DNA of 25,012 bases from DATARH01 sp035534535 (GTDB taxonomy: Bacteria > Pseudomonadota > Alphaproteobacteria > ATCC43930 > CGMCC-115725). The stretch is from positions 1-25,012 of the forward strand of contig DATLRS010000042.1 in the NCBI GenBank assembly GCA_035534535.1, given 5' to 3'. The position numbers and the translations under genes were made by a program. This document shows positions 14,122-22,436 of the stretch, piece after piece (positions within the stretch are counted from its first letter, which is position 1; every line of letters starts with the position of its first letter). Below the pieces are notes generated by a model. It was not told where the DNA came from, made no database searches, and saw only the letters and a list, made by a program, of their open reading frames with translations.

Positions 14122-14994
14122 TCAAGGACCCTCCTGGCGCGCGGCGCTAGCCACTGGCGGTTGGACCAGCGCCCGCGCGAGGGCGCAAAATTGCGCGACT
14201 GAGAGTTCTTCGGCCCGCGCGGTCGGGGGGATGCCGGCGGCGGCGAGGAGCGGCTCGGGCGGGACGCCGAGGGTTTTGAGGCTGGCGCGCAGCATCTTGC
14301 GGCGCTGGCCGAAGGCGGCGGCGGTCAGGCGTTCGAGGGCCGGCTTGGCGGCCGGCGCCAGCGGTTGGGCGCGCGGCACCAGCAACACCACGCTGGAGGT
14401 CACCTTGGGCGGCGGCACGAAGGCGCGCGGCGGCAGGTCGAACAGGATCTTCGCCTCGCACAGCCATTGCACGATGACCGACAGGCGGCCATAGGCCGGG
14501 GTGCGCGGCGCCGCGACGAGGCGCAGCGCGACCTCGCGCTGGAACATCAGGACGAGGCTCTCGTAGTCGGCGATACGGTCGAGCCAGCGCAGCAGGAGCG
14601 CGGTGGCGATGTTGTAGGGCAGGTTGGCGACGATCTTGCGCGGGCGCTCGCACAATTCGGCCGGATCGAGCGCCAGCGCGTCGCCCGCCACCACGTCGAG
14701 CCGCCCGGGATGGCAGGCCACGATCTCGGCGAGCGCGGCGAGGCAGCGCGGGTCGCGCTCGATCGCGACGACCCGGCGCGCCCCCTCGGCGAGCAGCGCG
14801 CGGGTCAGCCCGCCGGGGCCGGGGCCGATCTCGATGACGTTGGCGCGGCCGAGCGGGCCGGCGGCGCGGGCGATGCGCCGGGTCAGGTTGAGATCGAGGA
14901 TGAAATGCTGCCCGAGGCGCTTCCTCGCGGCGATGCCGTGTCGGGCGATGACCTCGCGCAGCGGCGGCAACTCGCCGAGATCGGCGGCGGTCAC
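14122..14994 (-). CDS. rsmA: 16S rRNA (adenine1518-N6/adenine1519-N6)-dimethyltransferase
   Basis: The gene encodes 290 residues. It dimethylates two adjacent adenines near the 3' end of 16S rRNA, a late 30S maturation step and checkpoint; loss gives kasugamycin resistance. Visible motifs are RKRLGQHF (24-31), the SAM motif I EIGPGPGGLT (55-64), AIERDPRC, the catalytic NLPYNI (124-129), and FVPPPKVTSSVVLL. The start is a GTG at 14994, 12 bases after the pdxA stop. The last 20 residues are Ala/Pro-rich and variable. It is the final gene of the lptF-rsmA series, as pdxA-rsmA also are in E. coli. Confidence 0.95.
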   Translation of the reverse strand: MTAADLGELPPLREVIARHGIAARKRLGQHFILDLNLTRRIARAAGPLGRANVIEIGPGPGGLTRALLAEGARRVVAIERDPRCLAALAEIVACHPGRLDVVAGDALALDPAELCERPRKIVANLPYNIATALLLRWLDRIADYESLVLMFQREVALRLVAAPRTPAYGRLSVIVQWLCEAKILFDLPPRAFVPPPKVTSSVVLLVPRAQPLAPAAKPALERLTAAAFGQRRKMLRASLKTLGVPPEPLLAAAGIPPTARAEELSVAQFCALARALVQPPVASAARQEGP

Positions 14995-15006
14995 CGCGGG
15001 GCGAGA

Positions 15007-16002
15007 TCAGCCGCCGCGCCGCGCCGCCATTGCGGCGGCCAGGCGAAGCGCGGCGATCAGGCTGTCGGGCCGGGCGATGCCGCGGCCGGCGATGTCGAAG
15101 GCGGTGCCGTGATCGGGCGAGGTGCGGATGAACGGCAGGCCGAGCGTGACGTTGACCGTGCCGTCGAAATCGATCGCCTTGACCGGGATTAGCGCCTGGT
15201 CGTGATACATGCACAACGCCGCGTCGTAGCCGCGCCGCGCCGCGGCGTGGAACATCGTGTCGGCGGCACGCGGGCCGCGCGCATCGATGCCGGCGGCGCG
15301 CAACTCGGCGACCGCCGGCGCGATGATGTCGCGGTCCTCATGTCCGAGCGCGCCGCCCTCGCCGGCATGCGGATTGAGCCCGGCGACGGCGATGACCGGC
15401 CGGGCGATGCCGAAATCACGCAGCAATGCCGCATGCGTCAGCCGCCCGGCATGCACGATCGCCGCCCCCGACAATTGCTCGACCGCCTGGCGCAACGCCA
15501 GATGGATCGTGACCGGCACGACGCGCAATTGGGGGCAGGCGAGCATCATCACCGGCGCGGTTGCCAGTCCCGCCAGTTCGCCGAGATATTCGGTGTGCCC
15601 GGGATGCCGGAAACCGGCGCGGTAGAGCGCCTCCTTGTTGATCGGATTGGTCACCACCGCGGCGGCGCGGCCAGCCCGCACATCGGCCACCGCGGCATCG
15701 ATCGCGCCGATCACCAGCGGCGCATCGGCGGGGTCGGGGCAGCCGGGCGTCGCGCGCGGCGTGTCGCCGATCGGCAGCACCGGCAATGCCTCGGCGAACA
15801 CCGCCGGGGCCTGCTGCGGCGCGTCGAGCAGGCGCAGCGGCACATCCCAGCAAAGCCGCCGCGCCAGGGCGGCGAGGCGACCGGGATCGTCGATCAGGTA
15901 AAAGGGCGGCACGCCTGCCGCGCGCTGCAGCCACGCTGCAAGCGCAATCTCGCCGCCGATCCCGGCCGGCTCGCCCATCGTCAGGGCGAGCGGAAGCGTC
16001 AT
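15007..16002 (-). CDS. pdxA: 4-hydroxythreonine-4-phosphate dehydrogenase
   Basis: The gene encodes 331 residues. It oxidises 4-phosphohydroxy-L-threonine with NAD in the DXP-dependent route to pyridoxal 5'-phosphate. The family opening LTMGEPAGIGGEI is intact. The metal-binding histidines fall where E. coli has His166, His211 and His266: His167 in VTIHLAL, His212 in NPHAGEGG and His267 in MYHDQALIPVKA. TNPINKEAL and TSPDHGTAFDIAG are also present. The ATG at 16002 lies 4 bases after the surA stop, so co-transcription is likely. Confidence 0.96.
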   Translation of the reverse strand: MTLPLALTMGEPAGIGGEIALAAWLQRAAGVPPFYLIDDPGRLAALARRLCWDVPLRLLDAPQQAPAVFAEALPVLPIGDTPRATPGCPDPADAPLVIGAIDAAVADVRAGRAAAVVTNPINKEALYRAGFRHPGHTEYLGELAGLATAPVMMLACPQLRVVPVTIHLALRQAVEQLSGAAIVHAGRLTHAALLRDFGIARPVIAVAGLNPHAGEGGALGHEDRDIIAPAVAELRAAGIDARGPRAADTMFHAAARRGYDAALCMYHDQALIPVKAIDFDGTVNVTLGLPFIRTSPDHGTAFDIAGRGIARPDSLIAALRLAAAMAARRGG

Positions 16003-16006
16003 GCCG

Positions 16007-17350
16007 TCACACCCTCACATCGACATAGGCGTTGCGCCGCAGATCGTGCAGGTAGCGCCGCGCCACCACGTCGAGGCGCTGGCGCAGCAGTGTTTCGGTA
16101 ACTTCGGCGCGGGTCACCGCGGTGCTGCCGGTGCTTTTCCCGCACACCATGATCACGCCGACGCCGTTTTTTTGGACGATCGGCTCCGACACCTGCCCGA
16201 CCGCCAGCTTGTTCACCAGCGCGCGCATTTGCGGCGAGATGTTGCCGGCCCGCAATTTTCCTTCGCTCGACAATCGCGGCGCCTTCTCCTTGCCGAGCCT
16301 GAGCAGGCTCGGGCAATCCTTGGCGGCGGTGCGAATGCGCTCGGCCTCGGTGATCGCGGCCCGACGAGCCGCTTCGCTCGACGGCGCCGGCAGCGGAAAC
16401 ACCACCTGGACGATATCGTAGACGGCGTCGTCTTCGCTGCCGGTGGAGCCGTTGCGCCGGTCGAGCACGAGCAGCAGGTAATATCCCCCGCCGGAGCGAA
16501 TGGGCGGCGACAACTCGCCCGGCTTCAGCTGCGAAGCTACCTTGCTGAGGGCCGGCGGCAGCTGGTCGGGGCGCAACCACCCCATATCGCCGCCCACCGC
16601 CGCCGTCGCCGATTGCGAGTATTGCTGGGCGATCGCCGAGAACCGCGCCCCCTGGCGCATCTGCTGAGTCAGGCGCTCGGCCAGGCTGCGCACCTGGGCA
16701 TCCTGGCTCGGCTTGTCGACTGCGAGAAAGATCTCGGCAACCCGGCTTTCCGGTTCCTTGGCATTCTCCTTGGCGCGCTTCAGCGCTTCGTCGATTTCTT
16801 GGTCCGAGATGTCGATGGTCTGTGCCGCCATCTGTCGTACCAGCTTGGCCCACACGATCGAGGCGGTCAGCTGATCGACCAGCACGCCGCGGTCGATACC
16901 CCGCGCCTTCAGAAATTCGTTGAGCTGCCCGGGTTTCATATTGTTCTGCTTTTCGATCGAGGCCAAGGCGTTGCGGATCTCCTTGTCCGAGGCGGTAACG
17001 CCTTGGCGCTTGGCTTCCTGCAGCTCCAGCTTCTCGTCGATCAGCCCGCGCAGCACCTCGGGAGCGAGGCGCTTGCGCGCTTCCGGCGTGTCGGGGACGT
17101 TGGTCGAGATCATCACCAGACGAATCCGCGACACGAGGTCGAAAACCGAGATGACCTGGTCATTGACCACCGCCGCGATGCGCATCTCGGGCAGAGCCGC
17201 AGGCGGCTGCACCGGCGCCGCCGAGTGCGGCAGCCGCGCGGCAGCCGCGCGTTCGCCCAGCGGCGCGGCTTGAGCGGCGCCGGCAAACGCACCGAGCGCG
17301 AGAACCAGCAAGCATAACCGCGGCAAGCATAACCAACGAAACAGCGGCAT
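16007..17350 (-). CDS. surA: periplasmic chaperone/peptidyl-prolyl isomerase SurA
   Basis: The gene encodes 447 residues. It escorts unfolded outer-membrane proteins, among them LptD, across the periplasm. A signal peptide of about 28 residues ends at AQA. The SurA N-terminal domain (about 55-190) opens with IAAVVNDQVISVFDLVSRI. The first parvulin domain (about 205-315) shows VAEIFLAVD, FSAIAQQYSQS, GGDMGWL and LKPGELSPPI. A second, degenerate parvulin-like part (325-430) has QVSEPIVQKNGVGVIMVCGK. The gene has GGGGG just before its ATG and follows lptD by 84 bases, the same neighbour order as in E. coli. Confidence 0.93.
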   Translation of the reverse strand: MPLFRWLCLPRLCLLVLALGAFAGAAQAAPLGERAAAARLPHSAAPVQPPAALPEMRIAAVVNDQVISVFDLVSRIRLVMISTNVPDTPEARKRLAPEVLRGLIDEKLELQEAKRQGVTASDKEIRNALASIEKQNNMKPGQLNEFLKARGIDRGVLVDQLTASIVWAKLVRQMAAQTIDISDQEIDEALKRAKENAKEPESRVAEIFLAVDKPSQDAQVRSLAERLTQQMRQGARFSAIAQQYSQSATAAVGGDMGWLRPDQLPPALSKVASQLKPGELSPPIRSGGGYYLLLVLDRRNGSTGSEDDAVYDIVQVVFPLPAPSSEAARRAAITEAERIRTAAKDCPSLLRLGKEKAPRLSSEGKLRAGNISPQMRALVNKLAVGQVSEPIVQKNGVGVIMVCGKSTGSTAVTRAEVTETLLRQRLDVVARRYLHDLRRNAYVDVRV

Positions 17351-17434
17351 TTTCCCCCAACCCTGTTGCCTCGACCGACCGCTCTAGCCTACACGCTCGC
17401 CGGAGCGATGTCGCCGCCGGACGCCGCGCGCCCT

Positions 17435-19798
17435 TTACAGGGAACTCGGCGCCGCGAGCGAGCCGCCGATCTCGCCAAGGTTCTTGAACACGATGCTGAA
17501 CATTACCGAGACGCCCGGGGTGACATCGCCGTTGCGGATCCCCGACTGGGTGATCGAGCTGATGAACCCCATGCACTCATCCTGGTAGATCGCCGCCACG
17601 GTCGCGTAGAGGCTGGCGCTGTTCGATTGCGGTTCGGCGATGCCGTTGACCAGATTCTGCGAATTCGTCAGGTTGATGGTCTCGCTGCCGCTCAGCGACC
17701 AGTAGCGGGTAAGCTTGGTGGTCAGGTTCACCGAGAGCTGCTCGCGCTTGCCGTACAAGACCGTCTGGCCGGTTGCCGGGTTGGTGACAACGTCGTTCTG
17801 CTGCTGCGCCGGCACCAGCAGGTAGTTGAGGCCGACCCGCAGATTTTGCGGGCCGACGGCGAGGCCTACCTCCTGGGTCCGATTGCTTAGCGTAGCCTTG
17901 TCAAAGCGAAAGCGGTAGATCAGGTCGAGATAGGAGCTGGGCGACAAGACGACGCGCCCGACGATGTCGGACAGGCGCTGGGCGGCGCCGGAGGCCGGCG
18001 GCAGGAAGACATTGGGTTGGGCGCGATAGCTCTGCCCGATCAGAAAGCGGTAGTTGCCGCCGTTTTTCTGGTAGAGGCCGAGCTTCATCCCGTAATCGAC
18101 GCGCTGTCCGGTATCGAGCACGTCGTAGCCTGCCAGCCGGTCCGGCCGGAACAGGTCGGAGTCGCGGAACTCGTAGCCGAGACTATCCTCGTCCGGGATG
18201 CGGCGGCTGTTGCCGCTGGACGGCCCGGCATAGATCCCGGCAATCGGCTCGACGATCGCCGTCAGGTCGGCGCCACGGTGGACCAGCGGATAGTTCCAGG
18301 TAAGCCCCAGCTGCGGAAAGGCCCGCCCGGTGACGTAATTGCCGCTGATCGGCTGCAGCGCCGGCGCGCCGTTCACCGGGAAGAACACGCTCGGCAGATC
18401 CGGGTTCGATAACGGGCTCAGCCCGGCGACCGAATAGCCGTCGCCGCGCACGCTGGCCGAAAATTTGTAATGCCCGCCGATGCCGTCGAGGAATGTCCGG
18501 TCCCATTCGCCGCCAAGCGACAGCCGGCGGGTCTGGGTCCCGACCTCGCGGACGATGTCGAGCAGATTGGCGTTGACCAGCAATTCGCCGCCGAGGCCGT
18601 CGGGGTGCGTCCGCCAGGTGCGATTGACGACCGGCAGCACGATCGGCTGGGTCGAGTCGCCGAGCCCCGGCAGCAGGGGCTGGAACAAATAGGCATTGAC
18701 GTCGGTCGAGACGTTCGGCGCAAACCCCTCCAGATAGGCGCGAGTGATCATCGCGTTGAGCAGCGGGGTCTTGAAGCCGAAGCGCTGCAGGTAGGTCTGA
18801 TCGGCGACGCGCTGCACCTGGAAGCCGGTCCGGTAGGTGTCGTCGAGATCCCAGACGCCGGAGGCGTCGATGTGGCCGCGCAGTTTATCGCCGGTATTCG
18901 TGACGCCGCCCGAGCCGACATTGCTGTAATTCACGCTGCCGAGTGCGTCGAGCATGCCGTCGCCGAAGCGTTGCCGGTATTCCCCGGCGAGCAACCCGCC
19001 GGCTTTGGTGGTGATGCGGGGCGCCAGGGTCAGGTCCTTGTCCGGCCCGAGGACCAGGAAATACGGAATGCCGAAGTGGAAACCGACCGTGTTCGAGCTG
19101 CCGAAGTTCGGCATCAGAAACCCGCTCGCCCGTTTGACCGACGGCTCCGGCTGCGAGATGTAGGGCGTATAGAAGATCGGCCAACCGTCGACATCGAGCT
19201 GCGCATCGTGGAATTCGATCACCTTGCGCTGCCTGTCGTCGCTGATCTTGCGGGCCTTCAACTCCCACGCCGGGGGCGCCCTGGGATCGCGTTTGCACAG
19301 GTCGCACGGCGAATAGACGGCGCGCGCCAGTTCGAAGCGGTTGCCGTTGACGCGCCGCCCGGTATTGGCGGCCAGGCGCGATCGGTCGGCAAGCAGCTCC
19401 CGCGCATTCTGCACGAAGGCGTTGTTCATCTGGTCGCGCAGTTCCATGAAGTCGCCGAACACGACATCGCCGTTTGGCGTCAGCAGGCTGACATGGCCGG
19501 ACGCGCTGATCGTGTCGGTGCGCTGGTTGTAGCTGACCGTGTCGGCCAGCAGCACCTCGCCGCCCTGCGAAATCTCGACATGGCCCCTGGCGATGGTGAG
19601 GGCCAGCTGATCGTCGTATTGGACTTCGTCGGCCTGGAAGACGATCGGCGCGTGCCGGCTGTCGGCTTGTTGTCCGCCGGTCGCGGATTTCCCCAGGCCC
19701 GGCGGGGCGGCCAGCAGCAGCGCCAACGCCACGCCGGCCAGGGCCAGCGCCGCGTCGCGGTAAAACCGCCGTTTTCCGGGTTGGGGAGTGCCTGTCAT
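17435..19798 (-). CDS. lptD: LPS assembly outer-membrane translocon LptD
   Basis: The gene encodes 787 residues. With LptE it forms the outer-membrane barrel that inserts lipopolysaccharide into the outer leaflet. After an N-terminal signal (about 1-36) comes the jelly-roll (OstA/LptA-like) domain: PIVFQADEVQYDDQ, TIARGHVEIS, DTVSYNQRTDTISASGHV and FGDFMELRD. The LptD barrel region follows, with WPIFYTPYIS and SGFLMPNFGSSNT. Cysteines sit at 165 and 168 (SPCDLCKRD) and at 742 (YQDECMGF), fewer than the four of E. coli. The start at ATG 19798 was chosen because the 240 codons upstream in frame overlap lptG and only the downstream part resembles LptD. Confidence 0.95.
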   Translation of the reverse strand: MTGTPQPGKRRFYRDAALALAGVALALLLAAPPGLGKSATGGQQADSRHAPIVFQADEVQYDDQLALTIARGHVEISQGGEVLLADTVSYNQRTDTISASGHVSLLTPNGDVVFGDFMELRDQMNNAFVQNARELLADRSRLAANTGRRVNGNRFELARAVYSPCDLCKRDPRAPPAWELKARKISDDRQRKVIEFHDAQLDVDGWPIFYTPYISQPEPSVKRASGFLMPNFGSSNTVGFHFGIPYFLVLGPDKDLTLAPRITTKAGGLLAGEYRQRFGDGMLDALGSVNYSNVGSGGVTNTGDKLRGHIDASGVWDLDDTYRTGFQVQRVADQTYLQRFGFKTPLLNAMITRAYLEGFAPNVSTDVNAYLFQPLLPGLGDSTQPIVLPVVNRTWRTHPDGLGGELLVNANLLDIVREVGTQTRRLSLGGEWDRTFLDGIGGHYKFSASVRGDGYSVAGLSPLSNPDLPSVFFPVNGAPALQPISGNYVTGRAFPQLGLTWNYPLVHRGADLTAIVEPIAGIYAGPSSGNSRRIPDEDSLGYEFRDSDLFRPDRLAGYDVLDTGQRVDYGMKLGLYQKNGGNYRFLIGQSYRAQPNVFLPPASGAAQRLSDIVGRVVLSPSSYLDLIYRFRFDKATLSNRTQEVGLAVGPQNLRVGLNYLLVPAQQQNDVVTNPATGQTVLYGKREQLSVNLTTKLTRYWSLSGSETINLTNSQNLVNGIAEPQSNSASLYATVAAIYQDECMGFISSITQSGIRNGDVTPGVSVMFSIVFKNLGEIGGSLAAPSSL

Positions 19799-19884
19799 CC
19801 GCCGTGTGCAAGCCGGAAGGGAAAAAGCCGTCGGTGGTATCGCGATAACGATCCTTGCGAGTGGGCGCAACGGAAAGCGACGGG

Positions 19885-20982
19885 TCAGCCGTCTTCGAGG
19901 TGGAGCAGCATCGAGGTGCCAAAGATCATGCAAACCCCGGCCGGGGTCCAGGCGGCCAGCAGCACCGGGATCTTGGCCGCCAAGCCGAGGGCAAACACGA
20001 TATCCGAGAAGAAGTACAGCAGGAACCCGGCAGCGACGCCGCTGACCAGCAACGTCATCGCGCCGCCGCGCCGCTGCATCCGCAAACTGAAGGTCGCCGC
20101 GACCAGGACCATCGCGCAGAACAGGAACGGGCGCGCCAGCAGGATGTTGAAATGCAGCCGGTGGCGCTGCGCCGAGAAGCCCGATCGTTCGAGCAGCGTG
20201 ATGAAGCCGGGCAGCTCCCAGAACGACATCGTATCCGGCGAGGCGAGGCTTTCCTCGATCTTGCCGCTGGTAAAGCTGGTCGGCACCCGCAGCTCGCCGA
20301 ACGGCACCGGCGGCAGGCCGACGCGAAAGCGCTGACCGTCCTTGATCACCCAAAATCCGCCGTCGAGCCGGGCCGTATGCGCTTCGATGCGCGAGAGGAA
20401 CGCGAAACGCCGGCTCATGAAATAGACGCTGACATTCTCCAGCGACAGTTGCGGCGAGGTCAGTCGGTCGCCGTGAATGATGATCTCTGCGCCGTCTGCG
20501 TCGCTTTGGCGCAGCCACAAGCCGGCGTCGGACAGGCTCAGCGGGTCGCTTGTTCGACGCAGGATGCGATTGTCCAGCCTTTCATAGCTGGCTTGCATGA
20601 CCGAGGCGATCGGGTTGAACAGCGTAACCGCGACGACCCCGATCAGCAGGGCCACGAGCAGCACCGGCGTCAGGAATCCCCAGACCGACACGCCCGCGGC
20701 GCGCGCGACGACAAGTTCGTTGCTGCGCGTCAGCCGCCAGAACGCGAGCATCGTGCCGAACAGAATCGCGAACGGCATCACGTCCTGCGCCGTCTGCGGC
20801 AGCTGCAACCCCGCCATCTCCAGCAGCAGGCCCCAGGTGGCCTGCGGTCGCGTGACGGCGCGCCGCATCAGCTCGATATAGTCGAGCAGGAAGGTCACGG
20901 TGACCATCGTGCCGAACACGCCACAGAACCACATGAAGAACTGGCGGGCGATGTAGGCGGAAAGGGTCCTTGCCAAGCGCAC
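19885..20982 (-). CDS. lptG: LPS export permease LptG
   Basis: The gene encodes 365 residues. With LptF and the ATPase LptB it extracts LPS from the inner membrane and feeds the LptC-LptA bridge. It has the YjgP/YjgQ layout: three TM segments in the first 130 residues, a periplasmic beta-jelly-roll (about 140-270), and three more TM segments at the C-terminus. The coupling helix is near MLAFWRLTRSNELVVARAAGVSVWGF. The start is a GTG at 20982 with GGGAGGCGG upstream. It begins 27 bases after the lptF stop, and lptD starts 86 bases after its own stop. It is called LptG rather than LptF because it is the second of the pair. Confidence 0.92.
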   Translation of the reverse strand: MRLARTLSAYIARQFFMWFCGVFGTMVTVTFLLDYIELMRRAVTRPQATWGLLLEMAGLQLPQTAQDVMPFAILFGTMLAFWRLTRSNELVVARAAGVSVWGFLTPVLLVALLIGVVAVTLFNPIASVMQASYERLDNRILRRTSDPLSLSDAGLWLRQSDADGAEIIIHGDRLTSPQLSLENVSVYFMSRRFAFLSRIEAHTARLDGGFWVIKDGQRFRVGLPPVPFGELRVPTSFTSGKIEESLASPDTMSFWELPGFITLLERSGFSAQRHRLHFNILLARPFLFCAMVLVAATFSLRMQRRGGAMTLLVSGVAAGFLLYFFSDIVFALGLAAKIPVLLAAWTPAGVCMIFGTSMLLHLEDG

Positions 20983-21009
20983 CGCAAACCGCCTCCCGAT
21001 CGCGGCCGG

Positions 21010-22125
21010 TTATCGCACGGCCGGCGCAAGCCGCCGGAAACCGAGTTTGACCCCGCCGAACCGCAGGATTCCAAACCCGAGCGCCAACGGCAAGAGATTG
21101 ATCAGATACATCAGGGGGATCATACCGGCGTCGCGGGTCGCCAGGTCGCGGGCGCCGAGATCGAGCGCCTGGAACAGAAAGGCGAGCGCGATCGCCAGCA
21201 GCACCCGACGCAGCTGACCGCGACGGTTGAGCTCGCCCGGCAGCAGGCAGGCAAGTGGGATCACCACAAAGCTGAAAACCGAAAGCGGCACGATCAGACG
21301 CTCGTTGCCCTCGACGAGAAACATCCGGCGGGTCCCGGGATCCATCCCCGCAGGCGTCCAGAACAGATCGCCGAGATAAAGCTCCTGCGGTTCGGGGAAC
21401 CGGACCCCGGCCGTGTTGCGCAGCATGTTGAGATCGAGCGTATAGCGGTCGAAGGTCAGCACCGACAGCTTGCCGGTCGCGCGGTTGAAGCGCTGGCGAC
21501 TGCCGTTCAGCATGATGATGCGCGACCCCTGCGCGGTGTCGGCGAAGGCGCCCCGCTCGGCCAGGATGGTGACCGGCTGCTGCGGGTCGCGGTCGTCATT
21601 GATCAACAGGCCGGTGACGTCGCCGCGCTCGTCGCGCCCGGCAACGTAGATCGTCAGCTTGTCGATGATCGTCGTAAACGTGCCCGCCTGGACCAGGGCC
21701 GAGACGAAACGGTTGCGGATCTCGAATTGCAGATCCTTGAACTCGCGGTTGGAAGCGGGCAGGAAATAGGCCGACAGGCTCAGCAGCAGCGCGCAGGCGA
21801 TGCCGGCCAGGATGAAGACCGGACGCGCCAGCGCGAACGGGCTGATCCCGGCGGCGCGCATCGCCACCAGTTCGCTCTCCGCGGTCAGCCGGTTGAAGAC
21901 GAACAGCACCGCGATAAAGGCGCCGACCGGCAGGACGATGTCGAGAAAGCGCGGCAGGATCAACAGCGCCAGATAGAGAAACAATGCCACCGACAGCCCG
22001 CGGTTGACGATCAAATCAACCAGACGCAGCGACTGGGCGAGCCACACCGCAGCGCTGAGCGCGGCGGTGACGAAGATCATCATGCCGAAGCATTGCCGCA
22101 GGATATAGCGGTCGAGGCTCGTCAT
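21010..22125 (-). CDS. lptF: LPS export permease LptF
   Basis: The gene encodes 371 residues from the ATG at 22125 (MTSLDRYILRQCFGMMIF), the family's usual opening. It pairs with LptG in the LptBFG inner-membrane LPS exporter. The first TM block carries SAAVWLAQSLRLVDLIVNRG and IAVLFVFNRLTAESELVAMRAAG (coupling helix). A periplasmic beta domain and three C-terminal TM segments follow. A further 65 codons upstream stay open but run through a palindromic repeat and resemble no LptF, so they are excluded. No ribosome site is visible before the ATG, and a TATGAT box ends only 9 bases upstream. Confidence 0.92.
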   Translation of the reverse strand: MTSLDRYILRQCFGMMIFVTAALSAAVWLAQSLRLVDLIVNRGLSVALFLYLALLILPRFLDIVLPVGAFIAVLFVFNRLTAESELVAMRAAGISPFALARPVFILAGIACALLLSLSAYFLPASNREFKDLQFEIRNRFVSALVQAGTFTTIIDKLTIYVAGRDERGDVTGLLINDDRDPQQPVTILAERGAFADTAQGSRIIMLNGSRQRFNRATGKLSVLTFDRYTLDLNMLRNTAGVRFPEPQELYLGDLFWTPAGMDPGTRRMFLVEGNERLIVPLSVFSFVVIPLACLLPGELNRRGQLRRVLLAIALAFLFQALDLGARDLATRDAGMIPLMYLINLLPLALGFGILRFGGVKLGFRRLAPAVR

Positions 22126-22134
22126 CGGCGGCGG

Positions 22135-22140
22135 ATCATA
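22135..22140 (-). promoter_or_regulatory. -10 box candidate for lptF, suggesting a leaderless mRNA
   Basis: On the - strand, TATGAT lies 9 bases before the lptF ATG. Transcription would begin at or within a few bases of the start codon. No good -35 hexamer is seen 16-18 bases further up, and there is no Shine-Dalgarno. Confidence 0.35.
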
Positions 22141-22262
22141 GGGAGGCGAGGGGGGCAGCGCCACCGGTTTCAGGGGCCGGGCGCGGCTGCCCCACGGTTG
22201 CCGCGAAGCGGCGCGCCCGGAGCGGGCTAGCAGATTTCGGTCAAATTGATCTCCGCCTCCTT

Positions 22263-22324
22263 CGTCATCCCCGGGCTTGTCCCGGGGATCCACGTGGATG
22301 GCCGGGACAAGCCCGGCCATGACG
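22263..22324. repeat. intergenic palindromic repeat (two opposed hairpin arms)
   Basis: The outer ends are CGTCAT (22263) and ATGACG (22324). Each arm is itself a hairpin: CCCCGGGCTTGTCCCGGGG on the left, and ATGGCCGGGACAAGCCCGGCCAT on the right in two halves around ACAAG. Elements of this kind are dispersed in many alphaproteobacterial genomes. This is a BIME/REP-like arrangement rather than a complete mobile element. Confidence 0.8.
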
Positions 22325-22371
22325 GAAAAGGGGACGATTCAACAGGAGCGGAACTGGCTCTAAGCGGGGCA

Positions 22372-22400
22372 TTGACAGGCGGCGGTGCTGCGTCTATCGC
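22372..22400 (+). promoter_or_regulatory. sigma70-like promoter for pepA-holC
   Basis: A perfect TTGACA (22372-22377), a 17-base spacer and TATCGC (22395-22400) lie 36 bases before the pepA ATG, giving a leader of about 30 bases that includes the GAGG at 22426-22429. The -10 end shares GCGTCTAT with the fabD promoter. Confidence 0.6.
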
Positions 22401-22436
22401 GCCGTAGCGCGAAGATCGCTCGCTCGAGGTTGCCGC

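Larger units (their letters stand above)
22126..22436. other. divergent control region between lptF and pepA
   Basis: This 311-base region without a gene separates lptF (-) and pepA (+). It holds a TATGAT box for lptF (22135-22140, - strand), a double palindromic repeat (22263-22324) and a TTGACA promoter for pepA (22372-22400). Nothing else was recognised. Confidence 0.7.

Noticed and set aside
14108..14124. GATCA/TGATC hairpin between the accessory gene and rsmA as a terminator
   Set aside because: The stem is only five pairs, overlaps the rsmA stop codon and lacks a T-run on either strand.
19838..19847. TATCGCGATA palindrome between lptG and lptD
   Set aside because: A 10-base palindrome alone, without a promoter match or second copy, is expected by chance in this window.
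18470..20335. A 621-codon open frame on the + strand opposite lptD
   Set aside because: Antisense to lptD with low-complexity composition; the - strand frame carries all LptD motifs.
19855..22230. A 791-codon open frame on the + strand opposite lptG/lptF
   Set aside because: It is antisense to two clear membrane permease genes, has a Gln/Arg/His-rich composition typical of GC-driven shadow frames and no recognisable domain.
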